Shown here: positions 1 to 7,540 of the stretch, piece after piece | Layout: each line of letters opens with the position of its first letter | Position numbering within the stretch: the stretch's first letter is position 1 | Origin: Candidatus Woesearchaeota archaeon | GTDB taxonomy: Archaea > Nanobdellota > Nanobdellia > Woesearchaeales > DSVV01 | DNA length: 46,081 bases | Direction: 5' to 3' | Assembly (NCBI GenBank): GCA_018303325.1 | Contig: JAGVYH010000047.1 | Span: 1 to 46,081, forward strand | Made by a program: the position numbers and the translations under genes | The notes under the pieces: generated by a model | The model's input: the letters and a program-made list of their open reading frames with translations, nothing else | What the model was told of the DNA's origin: nothing | The model's database searches: none

Positions 1-84
1 GCAGAAGCAATTCAAAATTATATTGCGGGTACAAATAGAACTGCAAAATTTCAGAAATTGCTTACAGGATACCCAGCACTTTAG
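1..84 (+). CDS. C-terminal end of a truncated gene (27 codons visible)
   Basis: Frame 1 is open from the window edge to a TAG at 82-84 and encodes a plausible amphipathic, charged C-terminus ending in LLTGYPAL. The upstream part lies outside the window, so the function cannot be assigned. The stop codon falls inside a 10-bp perfect hairpin (71-92), and a family E repeat begins about 14 nt later. The coding status is inferred only from the open frame and the stop placement. Confidence 0.4.
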   Translation, partial: AEAIQNYIAGTNRTAKFQKLLTGYPAL

Positions 85-92
85 TGCTGGGT
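71..92. repeat. Perfect 10-bp hairpin across a stop codon
   Basis: ACCCAGCACT pairs exactly with AGTGCTGGGT across a 2-nt loop. The TAG stop of the truncated upstream gene lies in the loop and the start of the right arm. The same GGTGCTGGGT vocabulary recurs at 181-247 in the central hairpin of the adjacent E element, so this hairpin may be a fragment of that repeat or a terminator. Confidence 0.6.
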
Positions 93-97
93 GGTTC

Positions 98-298
98 ATC
101 TGATTTCTGTTTCTCAACCTCTTTTTCTGCTCACAGCTCGTTTGTGGGACGCAGTCCACCGTCTTATGAAAAATAAAAATAGGTGCTGGGTGTTGGGTGC
201 TAGTTATGAATAATTATCGACACCAGCACCTAGAACCTAGCACCTAGTTTTCATAGTGAACTGGTTGGACATACCAAGAACGACTAAAAACAAATGCA
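98..298. repeat. Family E hairpin element, copy E1
   Basis: The left part begins CTGATTTCTG and carries the conserved subterminal arm (GTTTGTGGGACGCAGTCC, about 140-158). The right part carries the partner arm (GTGAACTGGTTGGACATACC) and ends near AAACAAATG. The centre (181-247) is an imperfect hairpin with arms of degenerate heptads: left TGCTGGG, TGTTGGG, TGCTAGT; right CACCTAG, AACCTAG, CACCTAG. No coding capacity is seen. This element fills the gap between the truncated gene and the MscS gene. Boundaries are approximate because the left terminal repeat is degraded. Confidence 0.7.
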
Positions 299-322
299 AA
301 TTATTCATATCTACTATTATAT

Positions 323-919
323 CTATCTCCTCTTCACTATCTCTTTTTTCATTAACAATGAATTAGGTATATATATTATGTCTCCATTTTTTGTTTCTAA
401 TTTTATCTCGGTAAGATTGATTTGCGCTACTATTCCGTCTATATTATCAATCTTAATGTGATCACCTTCCTTAAATGGAGAAGTTCTGTGAATATAAATG
501 CCCATGATTATATTCGGAAAAAAATCTTTTATACTCACAAATATGGAAAACACAATAATGGCAATAAGAATAATTGAGATAATATAAACAATTATTGAAG
601 TTAAATTTAACACATCCAGCGCAATAATAACTGCAATGATAAAAACAGAATAGCTGGTTATCTTGCCAAGAAATTCTTCCATGCTGATTTTTAGTCCAGT
701 AACTTTTCTTACTAACTTATCCAATTCAAAACTAGTTAATATCTTTTGGATAACCCTGCCCAATAGTTTGCCAATTATTAATCCAATTAGTAGAATTATT
801 ATTGCAACAACAACATCTTTGAATATTGGCTGTATTTTAGAATAAAGATATGCTGTTCTGTCTGTTGTGGTGAGTATATTTTCTACGTTTGTGATGTTAT
901 TTTCAATAAAGCCTGCCAT
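323..919 (-). CDS. Small MscS-type mechanosensitive channel
   Basis: A membrane protein of 198 residues, shorter than the 286-residue E. coli MscS. Hydrophobic segments at roughly residues 34-55, 88-105 and 107-130 suggest three TM helices, the first followed by a Gly-rich stretch (LLIGLIIGKLLGRV) as in TM-helix/MscS families. The C-terminal part (residues 140-190) has the MscS beta-domain pattern: SPFKEGDHIKI, then a Gly-Ile-Val segment, then TKNGDIIYIPNSLL. The C-terminal alpha/beta vestibule domain is missing, so this is a minimal channel. Likely role is release of solutes on hypo-osmotic shock (family knowledge). A TATA box at 944-955 is 25-36 nt upstream, so the mRNA is probably leaderless from this ATG. 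Confidence 0.8.
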   Translation of the reverse strand: MAGFIENNITNVENILTTTDRTAYLYSKIQPIFKDVVVAIIILLIGLIIGKLLGRVIQKILTSFELDKLVRKVTGLKISMEEFLGKITSYSVFIIAVIIALDVLNLTSIIVYIISIILIAIIVFSIFVSIKDFFPNIIMGIYIHRTSPFKEGDHIKIDNIDGIVAQINLTEIKLETKNGDIIYIPNSLLMKKEIVKRR

Positions 920-943
920 TATTAGTCTGATTAAGGTTTATTG

Positions 944-955
944 TTTATAAATATA
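944..955 (-). promoter_or_regulatory. TATA box of the MscS-type gene
   Basis: The plus-strand string TTTATAAATATA reads as an archaeal TATA box on the minus strand, centred about 30 nt from the start codon at 919. It lies at the 5' edge of the DUF2080-like relic, so a transposon remnant may have brought or preserved this promoter. Confidence 0.5.
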
Positions 956-1063
956 GTGGCGGACTTTGAGCGCAGAGTTACTCCTTATGGTGATGAAGCA
1001 AAGATTGATGCTCAAAAGAAACATATTGGAAAAAGAGTTTATGTGATTCTACTCAGAAGCTAA
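956..1063 (+). pseudogene. Relic of a DUF2080-like transposon-encoded protein
   Basis: A 35-residue open frame (GTG at 956, TAA at 1061) contains ERRVTPYGDEAKIDAQKKHI followed by GKRVYVILL. This resembles the small AbrB-like 'putative transposon-encoded protein' (DUF2080), whose core is typically V-x-P-(F/Y)-G-(N)-x-A-x-(I/V)-x-x-x-K-x-x-I-G-K-x-V. The N-terminal half is absent: the frame is closed by TAA at 932-934. No transposase lies nearby, so this is probably a dead remnant. The identification is from memory of the motif only. Confidence 0.5.
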
Positions 1064-1127
1064 ATATTCTTTTTTACGGTCTCACACTCTACAATACTAT
1101 AGTTTTAGGGCAGGATGTCTTTTAAAA

Positions 1128-3212
1128 TTACTCTATTAGTTTGTTCATAACATTTATTTCTTTAGAAAGAGTATTATCTCCTATTACATTCATTTCACTT
1201 TCAAAATATATTTTGAATTCTTTTATTAAATCCTTATATTCTTGAGATACTTTCAATGGAATTGATTGCCTTTCCCATTTTCCTAATTGTGGTTCTTCAA
1301 AATCTGGAGGAATTACAATTCCTTCTATTCTATTAACAGCGGGTTTTATTGGCTGTTGTTTGGTGTAGCTTTCTTTTTCATCATTAATCCAGTTCTTCAT
1401 AAGATCTGCATATCTTGATAAAAGTATTCCTTTTCTTATGCCTGTGTTTTCATAGAAATCAGAAGTTTTAGATTCTAATTTGACTGCCACTTCATTTGTG
1501 TCAACTTTCCCAAGTCTATCTTCATAACTCACTCTTAGTTTTAAATCTGCATTCGAAGAAATTTTCTTTAATTTAAGTATAACAATCCCACCTCTTGTTT
1601 CTTTATTTTCTTTTTTTGAAGGAAAAAGAGTATTAACTTTCATAATTTCTCCTGTAGCCTCGTTTGCTTCTGGCGAACCATATACTTTTTCAATTTTATA
1701 CCCTTTAGCATCTAAGTTTAAATTTAAATTAAAGGCCAAAGGAGTAACCATATATTCAAATTCGTTATCCATTCTCTGCTTGAATTCTTTTCCAGAATGA
1801 ACCGAATAATAATTCGCCCCTCTGATTTTAGTTATATATTCAATGAGCTCTGTATTGAAATCAACTCCAACTCCAATAAAAGTAGTATAAATTTTATTAT
1901 CAGCGTTCTCCTTTGTTAGACCAAATAAACCTTCTTCACTAATTTGACCGATGTTTGGCATAGCGTCAGTAATGAAAATTATTCTATTCTCATATTCAGA
2001 CTGGTCAGTATCCATGTACTCATCAAATAGTTTTGTGCCATCTTTATACCCTGCTTCAAAGTAAGTTCCGCCTCTTGGCTGAAGCTCTAAAATGTGCCCT
2101 TTAATGGAATTCATGTCAGTATCACTTACAAGGCTTAATGGTTTTCCTAAATAAGCAACATCATCAAAAAGAACCATGCCAAATCTATCATCTGGGTTTA
2201 GATGGTCAAGAAGACCTACAACAGCTTCTCTTGCAACTTGCATTTTACTTTTTTGATTATCTTCGTTATCAGCGTCCTCAATAAGCTGACTTTTTCCAAA
2301 TTGATCATAATAATAACTATTGAATGCGGAACTCATTGAACCTGAAATATCTAGAACAATCACCAAATTTAATTTTTTTCGCTTGAAGTCAGATTCTTTT
2401 ACGCCGGAATTTAAACCAACAGATAAATAGTATTCTTCCTCCTTTGAGAATGGGTCTTTTGAAATAGCATAATTATATGATGGACAAAAAAGTTTTGTAC
2501 ATACTTCTTTTTCACCAGTATCAAAATAGTAGTCATAAAACAGTCCTTCATAAGTAATATCTGTTGGTAATGGAAGGTAATTGTTTTCAATATTTTTTCT
2601 GAAGTTGTTGATGTCTTTTGCTCCTCCTGTTGAAAATCCAATATTTGCGGATTCTGCCATTGATGACACTGCTGAAATAGATTTATACATGGCTCCGTCA
2701 AAAATTCCTGAACTAAATAACATGACAAAACCACCCAAACCAATTATAACAATAGGTACTATAACTAACGGAATTAAAGCAATCTTAACTTTGTTTTTTA
2801 TAGAATAAATTATTCCACCTATCAGAAATATAAGCAATAAAATCGGCACTGAAAAAAGGATTATTTCAAAGTTATTAATAATTAATATAAACGAAATCAA
2901 TAATAAAAATAAAGGTCCAGCTAAAAGAAAAATACCCATGAATCTTTTAGGATTTCGCGTTTTACTTCCATCACTGTTTATCAATGGCTTACCACTTATT
3001 ATTAAGTAGATTGAAAATATAATCCAGCCAATTATGATAATTCCCCCAATAACAGCGCCCCCTATTAAATATTTTTCAGGCGATGAGTATGTATACTTCC
3101 ATTCATCAACTTTTCCGAACCCTTTAAATAAAAAGAAATAAGATAAGAGAATAATCACTAAACTCAACACAATGAGCAGATATTTTTTATTTTGAAAATT
3201 TGAAATATTCAT
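1128..3212 (-). CDS. Membrane-anchored VWA-domain protein
   Basis: A 694-residue protein. About five hydrophobic segments in the first 170 residues form a membrane domain. A von Willebrand factor A domain follows, with the MIDAS motif LVIVLDISGSM near residue 289, a Thr in RGGTYFEAGY and an Asp in FITDAMPNIG, the full set of metal-binding positions. After it come a beta-rich segment (about residues 480-580) and a C-terminal charged helix. In the family, VWA domains bind ligands through a divalent metal, and bacterial BatA/YfbK-like proteins share this N-terminal-membrane plus VWA layout. Partner unknown; no MoxR ATPase is adjacent. A TATA-like element at 3239-3249 supports this ATG as a leaderless start. 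Confidence 0.8.
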   Translation of the reverse strand: MNISNFQNKKYLLIVLSLVIILLSYFFLFKGFGKVDEWKYTYSSPEKYLIGGAVIGGIIIIGWIIFSIYLIISGKPLINSDGSKTRNPKRFMGIFLLAGPLFLLLISFILIINNFEIILFSVPILLLIFLIGGIIYSIKNKVKIALIPLVIVPIVIIGLGGFVMLFSSGIFDGAMYKSISAVSSMAESANIGFSTGGAKDINNFRKNIENNYLPLPTDITYEGLFYDYYFDTGEKEVCTKLFCPSYNYAISKDPFSKEEEYYLSVGLNSGVKESDFKRKKLNLVIVLDISGSMSSAFNSYYYDQFGKSQLIEDADNEDNQKSKMQVAREAVVGLLDHLNPDDRFGMVLFDDVAYLGKPLSLVSDTDMNSIKGHILELQPRGGTYFEAGYKDGTKLFDEYMDTDQSEYENRIIFITDAMPNIGQISEEGLFGLTKENADNKIYTTFIGVGVDFNTELIEYITKIRGANYYSVHSGKEFKQRMDNEFEYMVTPLAFNLNLNLDAKGYKIEKVYGSPEANEATGEIMKVNTLFPSKKENKETRGGIVILKLKKISSNADLKLRVSYEDRLGKVDTNEVAVKLESKTSDFYENTGIRKGILLSRYADLMKNWINDEKESYTKQQPIKPAVNRIEGIVIPPDFEEPQLGKWERQSIPLKVSQEYKDLIKEFKIYFESEMNVIGDNTLSKEINVMNKLIE

Positions 3213-3238
3213 TATTTTTTAATTATAATCTTAGCTTC

Positions 3239-3249
3239 TATTTAAATAT
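3239..3249 (-). promoter_or_regulatory. TATA box of the VWA gene
   Basis: Plus-strand TATTTAAATAT, 27-37 nt upstream of the ATG at 3212, at the spacing seen for other leaderless genes here. The remaining intergenic stretch to 3495 shows only a weak TTG-started frame that I do not accept. Confidence 0.4.
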
Positions 3250-3495
3250 GCTGATAAGTTCAAACTGACTTGAAGTCAAGAAAAAATAAAAGACGCCCCC
3301 ATGTGCTACAAAGAGATGGAAATTTTATTGATTCAACAATTAACCGAGACAAATATTTGTTTAATAGCCCTAACTTGGATAAAAAGCAAGATTTTTGTGA
3401 TTATATTGCTAGATTTGTATCATTATTTTTTCACTTTATCCTTTTTTCAATAAAATATATATAATTGTTCTTTAATATGAATTCAAGGTGAAATC

Positions 3496-3927
3496 TTGGA
3501 AGCAATAAAAGAATATCTTGAATTAAAAGAATGGCTGGTGTTATTTATTCAGCATAAAGATATCTTTCAAAAGAAGATTGTCAAAATAGAAGAAAAAGAA
3601 GGATTTGTTATCGCTGAATACAAAGATCATACTCATTATTTTGCAATTCTGCCCAAGATTACAGAGATTAGTTTTTTAGATAATTATAAAGACAAGCAGA
3701 TATCTGTTATTACATGTAACACAAAAGATAATCTTAATGCGATAATTGGCTTTTGGCAAAAATTGGCCGAATTACAAATGTTAAGCATATATTTTGTCAA
3801 TCCTCACTCGAATACAGACAAAAAATGGATAATTTACCCTTTTACTCATAGCAGGATAAGTGAACATGGCGCTTTAAAATTAGGATTGCAGACTTTATTT
3901 GAAAGTGTTGAAGAGTATAAACAATAG
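3496..3927 (+). CDS. Conserved-looking soluble protein of unknown function
   Basis: 143 residues starting at TTG (3496). A GGTGA Shine-Dalgarno sequence at 3487-3491 lies 4 nt before the TTG, which fixes the start despite the unusual codon. No TM segment or signal peptide is seen. The predicted pattern is an N-terminal helix, a small beta sheet (KIVKIEEKEGFVIAEYKDHT), alternating alpha/beta, and a C-terminal helix. I recognise no catalytic motif. A TATA-rich stretch near 3450-3465 can serve as promoter. It heads a same-strand run of five genes (3496-6713), so a role linked to the MinD-like ATPase is possible but unproven. Confidence 0.65.
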   Translation: MEAIKEYLELKEWLVLFIQHKDIFQKKIVKIEEKEGFVIAEYKDHTHYFAILPKITEISFLDNYKDKQISVITCNTKDNLNAIIGFWQKLAELQMLSIYFVNPHSNTDKKWIIYPFTHSRISEHGALKLGLQTLFESVEEYKQ

Positions 3928-4052
3928 GGCTTGCTGTAATTTCTTTTAGTAGTGGGGTTATTAAGATTCGTATTTTTTACCACTTTTGTATAGAAAAACA
4001 TCAAAAAATTTATATATATCTCTAGATTAATAGGTATAGTTAATATATTACA

Positions 4053-4523
4053 ATGGAAGTGTACCTAGAAAGGTTGGAAACTGCAAAAAAGAGCTTGAGA
4101 ATAGCAGATCATATGCTAACAATTACACACAATGTTGTTAATGACCCCAAATTGTTTTTATTGGTCTTGCAAAAATTGTTTAACTCCTTACATGACATTG
4201 TAGCATCTATACTATATTATGAGCGTTATTATAAAAAAATACCATCATTCAATGAGTCATTTGATGAAATGTTTGATATATTTAAGGTAAGGTCATTAAG
4301 AAGGTATAATTTCAATACATCATACACAGAACTGATTCATAACGTATATGCAATCTTAAAGCATCATAAAGAAAGCCCAATCGGTTTTGCCAAAAAAGGA
4401 AGTTATGTTATTTGCTCAAAAGAGTATGAAACAAAGGTTTTGACAAAGGAATCATTAGTCCAGTATGTTGAAAAAACAAAACTTTTTATAAAAGATGCCG
4501 AACATATGATTAAAGTATACTAA
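4053..4523 (+). CDS. Helical protein of unknown function, possible paralogue of the 4712 gene
   Basis: 156 residues, predicted almost entirely helical, without TM segments. It begins with LETAKKSLRIADHMLTITHN and has a second long helix (LLVLQKLFNSLHDIVASILYY). The helical layout and length match the gene at 4712-5179: both open with a helix containing a (R/A)-x-x-DH pair, then a helix at residues 30-55, and end with a charged helix carrying (K/R)-x-(A/F)-x-x-x-(M/A). This looks like an old tandem duplication, though identity is low. HEPN-type helical bundles are one speculative comparison. The stop codon TAA lies inside the left boundary of family A repeat A1. Confidence 0.65.
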   Translation: MEVYLERLETAKKSLRIADHMLTITHNVVNDPKLFLLVLQKLFNSLHDIVASILYYERYYKKIPSFNESFDEMFDIFKVRSLRRYNFNTSYTELIHNVYAILKHHKESPIGFAKKGSYVICSKEYETKVLTKESLVQYVEKTKLFIKDAEHMIKVY

Positions 4524-4659
4524 AAGCACAAAATAATCGAATATTATTTTGTGCTTTTGTATATCTCGGGAATCAGAGATTCCTGAGAAGTTAGAAAGCT
4601 TTGCTTTCAAACTTACAAAAGCAATTAATTTGTTCGAAAATTAATTGCTTTTGGTATAA
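4515..4659 (+). repeat. Family A multi-hairpin (cloverleaf-like) element, copy A1
   Basis: Outer arms TATACTAAAAGC (4516-4527) and GCTTTTGGTATA (4647-4658) can close a four-hairpin unit. Hairpin 1 is a variable stem around AAAGCACAAAATAAT. Hairpin 2 is CTCGGGAATC/GATTCCTGAG. Hairpin 3 is AAGTTAGAAAGC/GCTTTCAAACTT. Hairpin 4 is AAGCAATTAATTT, then a TTCG loop region, then AAATTAATTGCTT. Hairpins 2 and 3 are nearly identical in A3 and A4; hairpins 1 and 4 differ in sequence but keep pairing. The upstream gene stops within the left arm. Confidence 0.85.
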
Positions 4660-4711
4660 TACCTAACTGATTCATTATGATTCATTGTTTAGGTAATTGT
4701 TGGTGTAAATT

Positions 4712-5179
4712 ATGATTTATGATTTAGAAGAAGGAGATTACCTCGGACAGGCCAGAGAAGAGCTAAAAAGAGTTGACCACCTTATATTCGTTAGCCTGAA
4801 ATACACTAGAACAGTAGATGTTCTTAAAAGTGTATTAACCAGATTAATCAATTGTTTTGAATGCATTATTATTGGTGTTCTTAATGATGCATATGAACAG
4901 AAGAAAATAAAGGAAGTACCTCCTGCTATAATAAAAAAATGTTCAGCATTGAAAGAACTTTATCCTGGCAAGTATGATGAAATGGTGAACTTTTTTATTT
5001 TTCTGCGAAAAGTAAGTAAAGCCGAGTATGAAAAACTGAGTGAATACAGAAGGCCTGTTGCTTTCATAGCACACACTGAAGATGAAGGTAATATTGATGT
5101 CAATATTGATGTTGTTACAGAATATTACAGAAAGGCTCAAAAGATAATGGAAGAGATTATTGAGAAGAAAATAACTTAA
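4712..5179 (+). CDS. Helical protein of unknown function, possible paralogue of the 4053 gene
   Basis: 155 residues, mainly helical, soluble, acidic-basic mixed. It opens with YLGQAREELKRVDHLIFVSL, followed by a helix rich in Leu/Ile/Cys (VLTRLINCFECIIIGVL) and a C-terminal helix (YYRKAQKIMEEIIEKK). A GGTG sequence lies about 8-11 nt before the ATG. Length and helix order parallel the 4053 gene on the other side of repeat A1. It precedes the MinD-like gene by 167 nt on the same strand, so co-expression is plausible. I recognise no enzyme motif. Confidence 0.65.
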   Translation: MIYDLEEGDYLGQAREELKRVDHLIFVSLKYTRTVDVLKSVLTRLINCFECIIIGVLNDAYEQKKIKEVPPAIIKKCSALKELYPGKYDEMVNFFIFLRKVSKAEYEKLSEYRRPVAFIAHTEDEGNIDVNIDVVTEYYRKAQKIMEEIIEKKIT

Positions 5180-5346
5180 GAAATAATTTTCTATAAAAGA
5201 CGTGGTAATTACTGCAACATAATATTATAAGTTCGCAATGATAATCAGTTATGATAAGTAAACTGTTGGAAAGAAAATATTAAAAGTTTAGAATGCTTTT
5301 ATTTGTTGCTATAACCATTACTATAACTTTAGGTGTGTGATAAAAC

Positions 5347-6096
5347 TTGACTGAATTTATCGCTGTTATGTCCGCAAAAGGCGGAGTTGGAAAAACAACG
5401 TCTTCAATAAATATCTCTCTATCATTAACACAATTCAGCGCAAATACTTTGCTGGTTGATTCTGATTTTACAAGCGCAAATGTTGGCACAACTCTGGGTT
5501 TTCCGCCAACTACTAAAAATCTGCACGGCGCATTAAACAAAATATATCCTATAACAGAAGCAGTCTATATGCACAGCTCTGGCTTAAAAATTGTTCCCGG
5601 CAGTATTTCTTATGGCGACATTAAAAACATGGAATATGATCACATACACTCTTTATTTCATGAATTAAGCGGTCCAGATTATGTTATTGTCGACTGCCCG
5701 CCTGGGTTAGGAGATGAGGTAATAAAAATCATTCTCGCTGTTGATGCAGTTGTTATAGTTACAACGCCTGACTTAATCGCTGTAACAGACACTTTAAAAT
5801 CGCTTCATTTGTTAAGAGACTTGAAAAAAAAAGTTTATGGTATAATTGTCAATAAAAAAACAGATAGTGCTCATGAGATGAGCATACCAAATATACAGCA
5901 TTTTTTGGAAACAAAGATAATAGGCACTATCCCAGAAGACAAGAAATTTTTAACTTCAATGTATTACAAAAATCCTTTTGTTTTTATATTTCCTGAGAGC
6001 GAATGCAGTTTAGAATATAAAAAGATCGCTACGGAAATATTGGGAAAAACATATAAAGACACAGCGCAAGTAAATCATATGGAGATTAAACATTAG
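5347..6096 (+). CDS. MinD/ParA-family P-loop ATPase
   Basis: 249 residues starting at TTG 5347, with AGGTG at 5331-5335 as Shine-Dalgarno. The deviant Walker A motif KGGVGKTT is at residues 11-18 with the signature Lys. VDSDFTSANVG (Walker A', about residues 38-48) and VIVDCPPGLGD (Walker B, about residues 116-126) follow, the latter with the SIMIBI-class Asp. These proteins bind ATP, dimerise and position partners at membranes or DNA. No clear amphipathic membrane-targeting helix closes the C-terminus, unlike bacterial MinD, so its target is unclear. No archaellum, chemotaxis or ParB gene is nearby; its neighbours are small DPANN-type unknowns. Confidence 0.85.
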   Translation: MTEFIAVMSAKGGVGKTTSSINISLSLTQFSANTLLVDSDFTSANVGTTLGFPPTTKNLHGALNKIYPITEAVYMHSSGLKIVPGSISYGDIKNMEYDHIHSLFHELSGPDYVIVDCPPGLGDEVIKIILAVDAVVIVTTPDLIAVTDTLKSLHLLRDLKKKVYGIIVNKKTDSAHEMSIPNIQHFLETKIIGTIPEDKKFLTSMYYKNPFVFIFPESECSLEYKKIATEILGKTYKDTAQVNHMEIKH

Positions 6097-6110
6097 ATAA
6101 CGAGTAAAAA

Positions 6111-6192
6111 GGGTTTAAGGTCTATGGTTTTATGGAAAAGCTTTGTTTTCGTCGTACCTTCAAACTTTCAAACCATCTAATCATCTAACCAT
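6111..6192. repeat. Imperfect hairpin with 8-nt periodic right arm
   Basis: The right arm reads as degenerate octads ACCTTCAA, ACTTTCAA, ACCATCTA, ATCATCTA, ACCAT; the left arm (GGTCTATGGTTTTATGG) is a partial complement. The same vocabulary (ACCTTCAG, ACCATCAA, ACCATATT, ACCATCTT) forms the central hairpin of element E4 near 14780-14820. Here it stands without E-family flanks. It ends 9 nt before the next start codon, so it could lie in that gene's promoter or leader. Confidence 0.55.
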
Positions 6193-6200
6193 ATGTTACA

Positions 6201-6713
6201 ATGGACGAAGAAATAAAAAAAAGATTGTTCCAAAAGGGGTGGAGCAAGGAAGAGCTAGAGCATGCTTCTAATGTAGTTAATAATCCCAAAGATACTCATT
6301 TTCATATAAAAAGAAATTTGCATATGACGGGATACTGGTTTTTGATGTTAGGATTAATCGCGCTTAATGTGGTTGCTGTTGTTTTTATGATACCATTGAT
6401 ATTATTAATTAGCCTACCGTGGATTTATTTTGTGGCAATTATTGCTGGTTTGGGCTGCGGCCTGATATTTAACTGGCTTATTTTAGAAATTGAGCATCTT
6501 GAGCATGAGCATCATTTAGCGGCACTGCTAATTGTTCCGCTGCTGACTTTGTTGGATGTTATAATCATTTATGTTATTCTCGACGACCTGAAACCCAAAG
6601 TTACATTAAGCTATAACCCTGATCCTGTTGTGTTTTATTTTGGGTTGTGCTTTATACTCCCTTACTTTATATGGTTTGCATTAGGGCAGCATAAGACAAA
6701 AACAATAACCTAA
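6201..6713 (+). CDS. Four-TM membrane protein of unknown function
   Basis: 170 residues. The cytosolic N-terminus (MDEEIKKRLFQKGWSKEELEHA) contains a short W-S-x-E-E-L helix often seen at the start of DPANN membrane proteins. TM segments are predicted at about 44-66, 72-95, 105-127 and 142-162. A His/Glu-rich loop, EIEHLEHEHH, sits between TM2 and TM3 and could bind metal (inference). No family was recognised with confidence. It is the last gene of the plus-strand block that includes the MinD-like ATPase and is followed 27 nt after its stop by element E2. Confidence 0.65.
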   Translation: MDEEIKKRLFQKGWSKEELEHASNVVNNPKDTHFHIKRNLHMTGYWFLMLGLIALNVVAVVFMIPLILLISLPWIYFVAIIAGLGCGLIFNWLILEIEHLEHEHHLAALLIVPLLTLLDVIIIYVILDDLKPKVTLSYNPDPVVFYFGLCFILPYFIWFALGQHKTKTIT

Positions 6714-6740
6714 TATTAAACTTCTGTTATCTCTTTTATT

Positions 6741-6930
6741 TTTTTGTTTATCCAATTAATGTTTTTTACTGCTCACAGCACGTTTGTGGGGTGCAGTCCA
6801 TCGTCATATGAAAAATTATTAGTTATTCGTTCTTCGCTATTCGTCATTCGTAACTAAGAACGAAAAACGAAGAACGAATAACCGTTTTATCATAGTAAAC
6901 TGGTTGGACATGCCAAGAACGAAACAAATA
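6741..6930. repeat. Family E hairpin element, copy E2
   Basis: Left terminus TTTTTGTTTA and right terminus GAAACAAATA. The subterminal arms are GTTTGTGGGGTGCAGTCC (left) and AACTGGTTGGACATGCCAAG (right). The central hairpin (6821-6883) has heptad arms: TTATTCG, TTCTTCG, CTATTCG, TCATTCG on the left and AACGAAA, AACGAAG, AACGAAT on the right. With E3 and the small gene at 6941-7099 it fills the 6714-7540 gap. Confidence 0.75.
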
Positions 6931-6940
6931 CCTTTTTTTA

Positions 6941-7099
6941 CTACCACAAATTCTGTCTAAATTTCATAACAAAGATAATAAACAAAATAATAATTATCAA
7001 CAACACAGCTAATTTTATTATTATAAACCAAGTCCAGAATTTTCTTTGAACAGGCTTTAAAGAGTTCCATTTCTGAATCCATTCGTTTATGATACTCAT
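6941..7099 (-). CDS. Small single-TM membrane protein (52 aa)
   Basis: A complete ATG-to-TAG frame: MSIINEWIQKWNSLKPVQRK, then an aromatic patch, then a hydrophobic helix of about 20 residues (about 25-45) and a short basic tail ending in RQNLW. The amphipathic N-terminus plus one TM helix and flanking positive charges are typical of a real small membrane protein. A TATA box at 7121-7131 (22-32 nt upstream) supports leaderless expression. The gene is squeezed between elements E2 and E3. Function unknown. Confidence 0.55.
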   Translation of the reverse strand: MSIINEWIQKWNSLKPVQRKFWTWFIIIKLAVLLIIIILFIIFVMKFRQNLW

Positions 7100-7120
7100 T
7101 ATTTTGTTATTATTTGACTC

Positions 7121-7131
7121 AAATATAAATA
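7121..7131 (-). promoter_or_regulatory. TATA box of the 52-residue membrane protein gene
   Basis: Plus-strand AAATATAAATA gives a TATA box on the minus strand, 22-32 nt from the ATG at 7099. It lies 10 nt outside the left terminus of element E3. Confidence 0.45.
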
Positions 7132-7140
7132 CTTAACTTT

Positions 7141-7351
7141 TTGTATTTGTTTAGCATTAATGTTTTTTTACTTTACACAATTTTACTATATACATTAGAT
7201 CATTGCTCTCAGCACGTTTGTGGGACGCAGTCCCCCGTCTCATGAAAAATTTTAAAGTTTTTTTAAATGGCTGTATAGAAAACACCCAATTACCAATTAA
7301 TAAAGCAAATAAAAACTTAAAAAAAATCAAATAATAACTAAACAAATACAA
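7141..7351. repeat. Family E element, copy E3, with perfect 13-bp terminal repeats
   Basis: TTGTATTTGTTTA (7141-7153) is the exact reverse complement of TAAACAAATACAA (7339-7351). The conserved left arm GTTTGTGGGACGCAGTCC, then CCCGTCTCATGA, is present; the right subterminal arm and the periodic hairpin are absent. The string AACTTTT occurs at 7135-7141 and again at 7350-7356, overlapping the ends, and could be a target-site duplication. Its interior resembles copy E6 (AAAGTTTTTTAA after the left arm). No coding capacity. Confidence 0.8.
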
Positions 7352-7540
7352 CTTTTCTGCTTCTCATAGTTCAAAATGCCCTTTTTTCCTGAAAAATATC
7401 ACCAAAATATAAAAAACAGAGTTTACATTCAAAAGCTTTATAAACCATAATTTATTCCAGAAACAAAGCATATCAAACAATAATAATAAAAACAATAAAT
7501 AGTATAAAAAATAGTATAAAACAATAAAAGGTGATTATGC

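Noticed and set aside
3270-3464. 64-codon plus-strand frame starting at TTG
   Set aside because: No ribosome site, no plausible promoter, composition unlike a folded protein (basic start, hydrophobic end from AT-rich DNA) and no recognisable motif.
4515-4659. Family A element as a tRNA or tRNA-like gene
   Set aside because: Despite the cloverleaf shape and TTCGAAA-like loops, arm lengths (10-15 bp), missing D- and T-arm consensus, missing anticodon arm and missing acceptor geometry rule out a tRNA.
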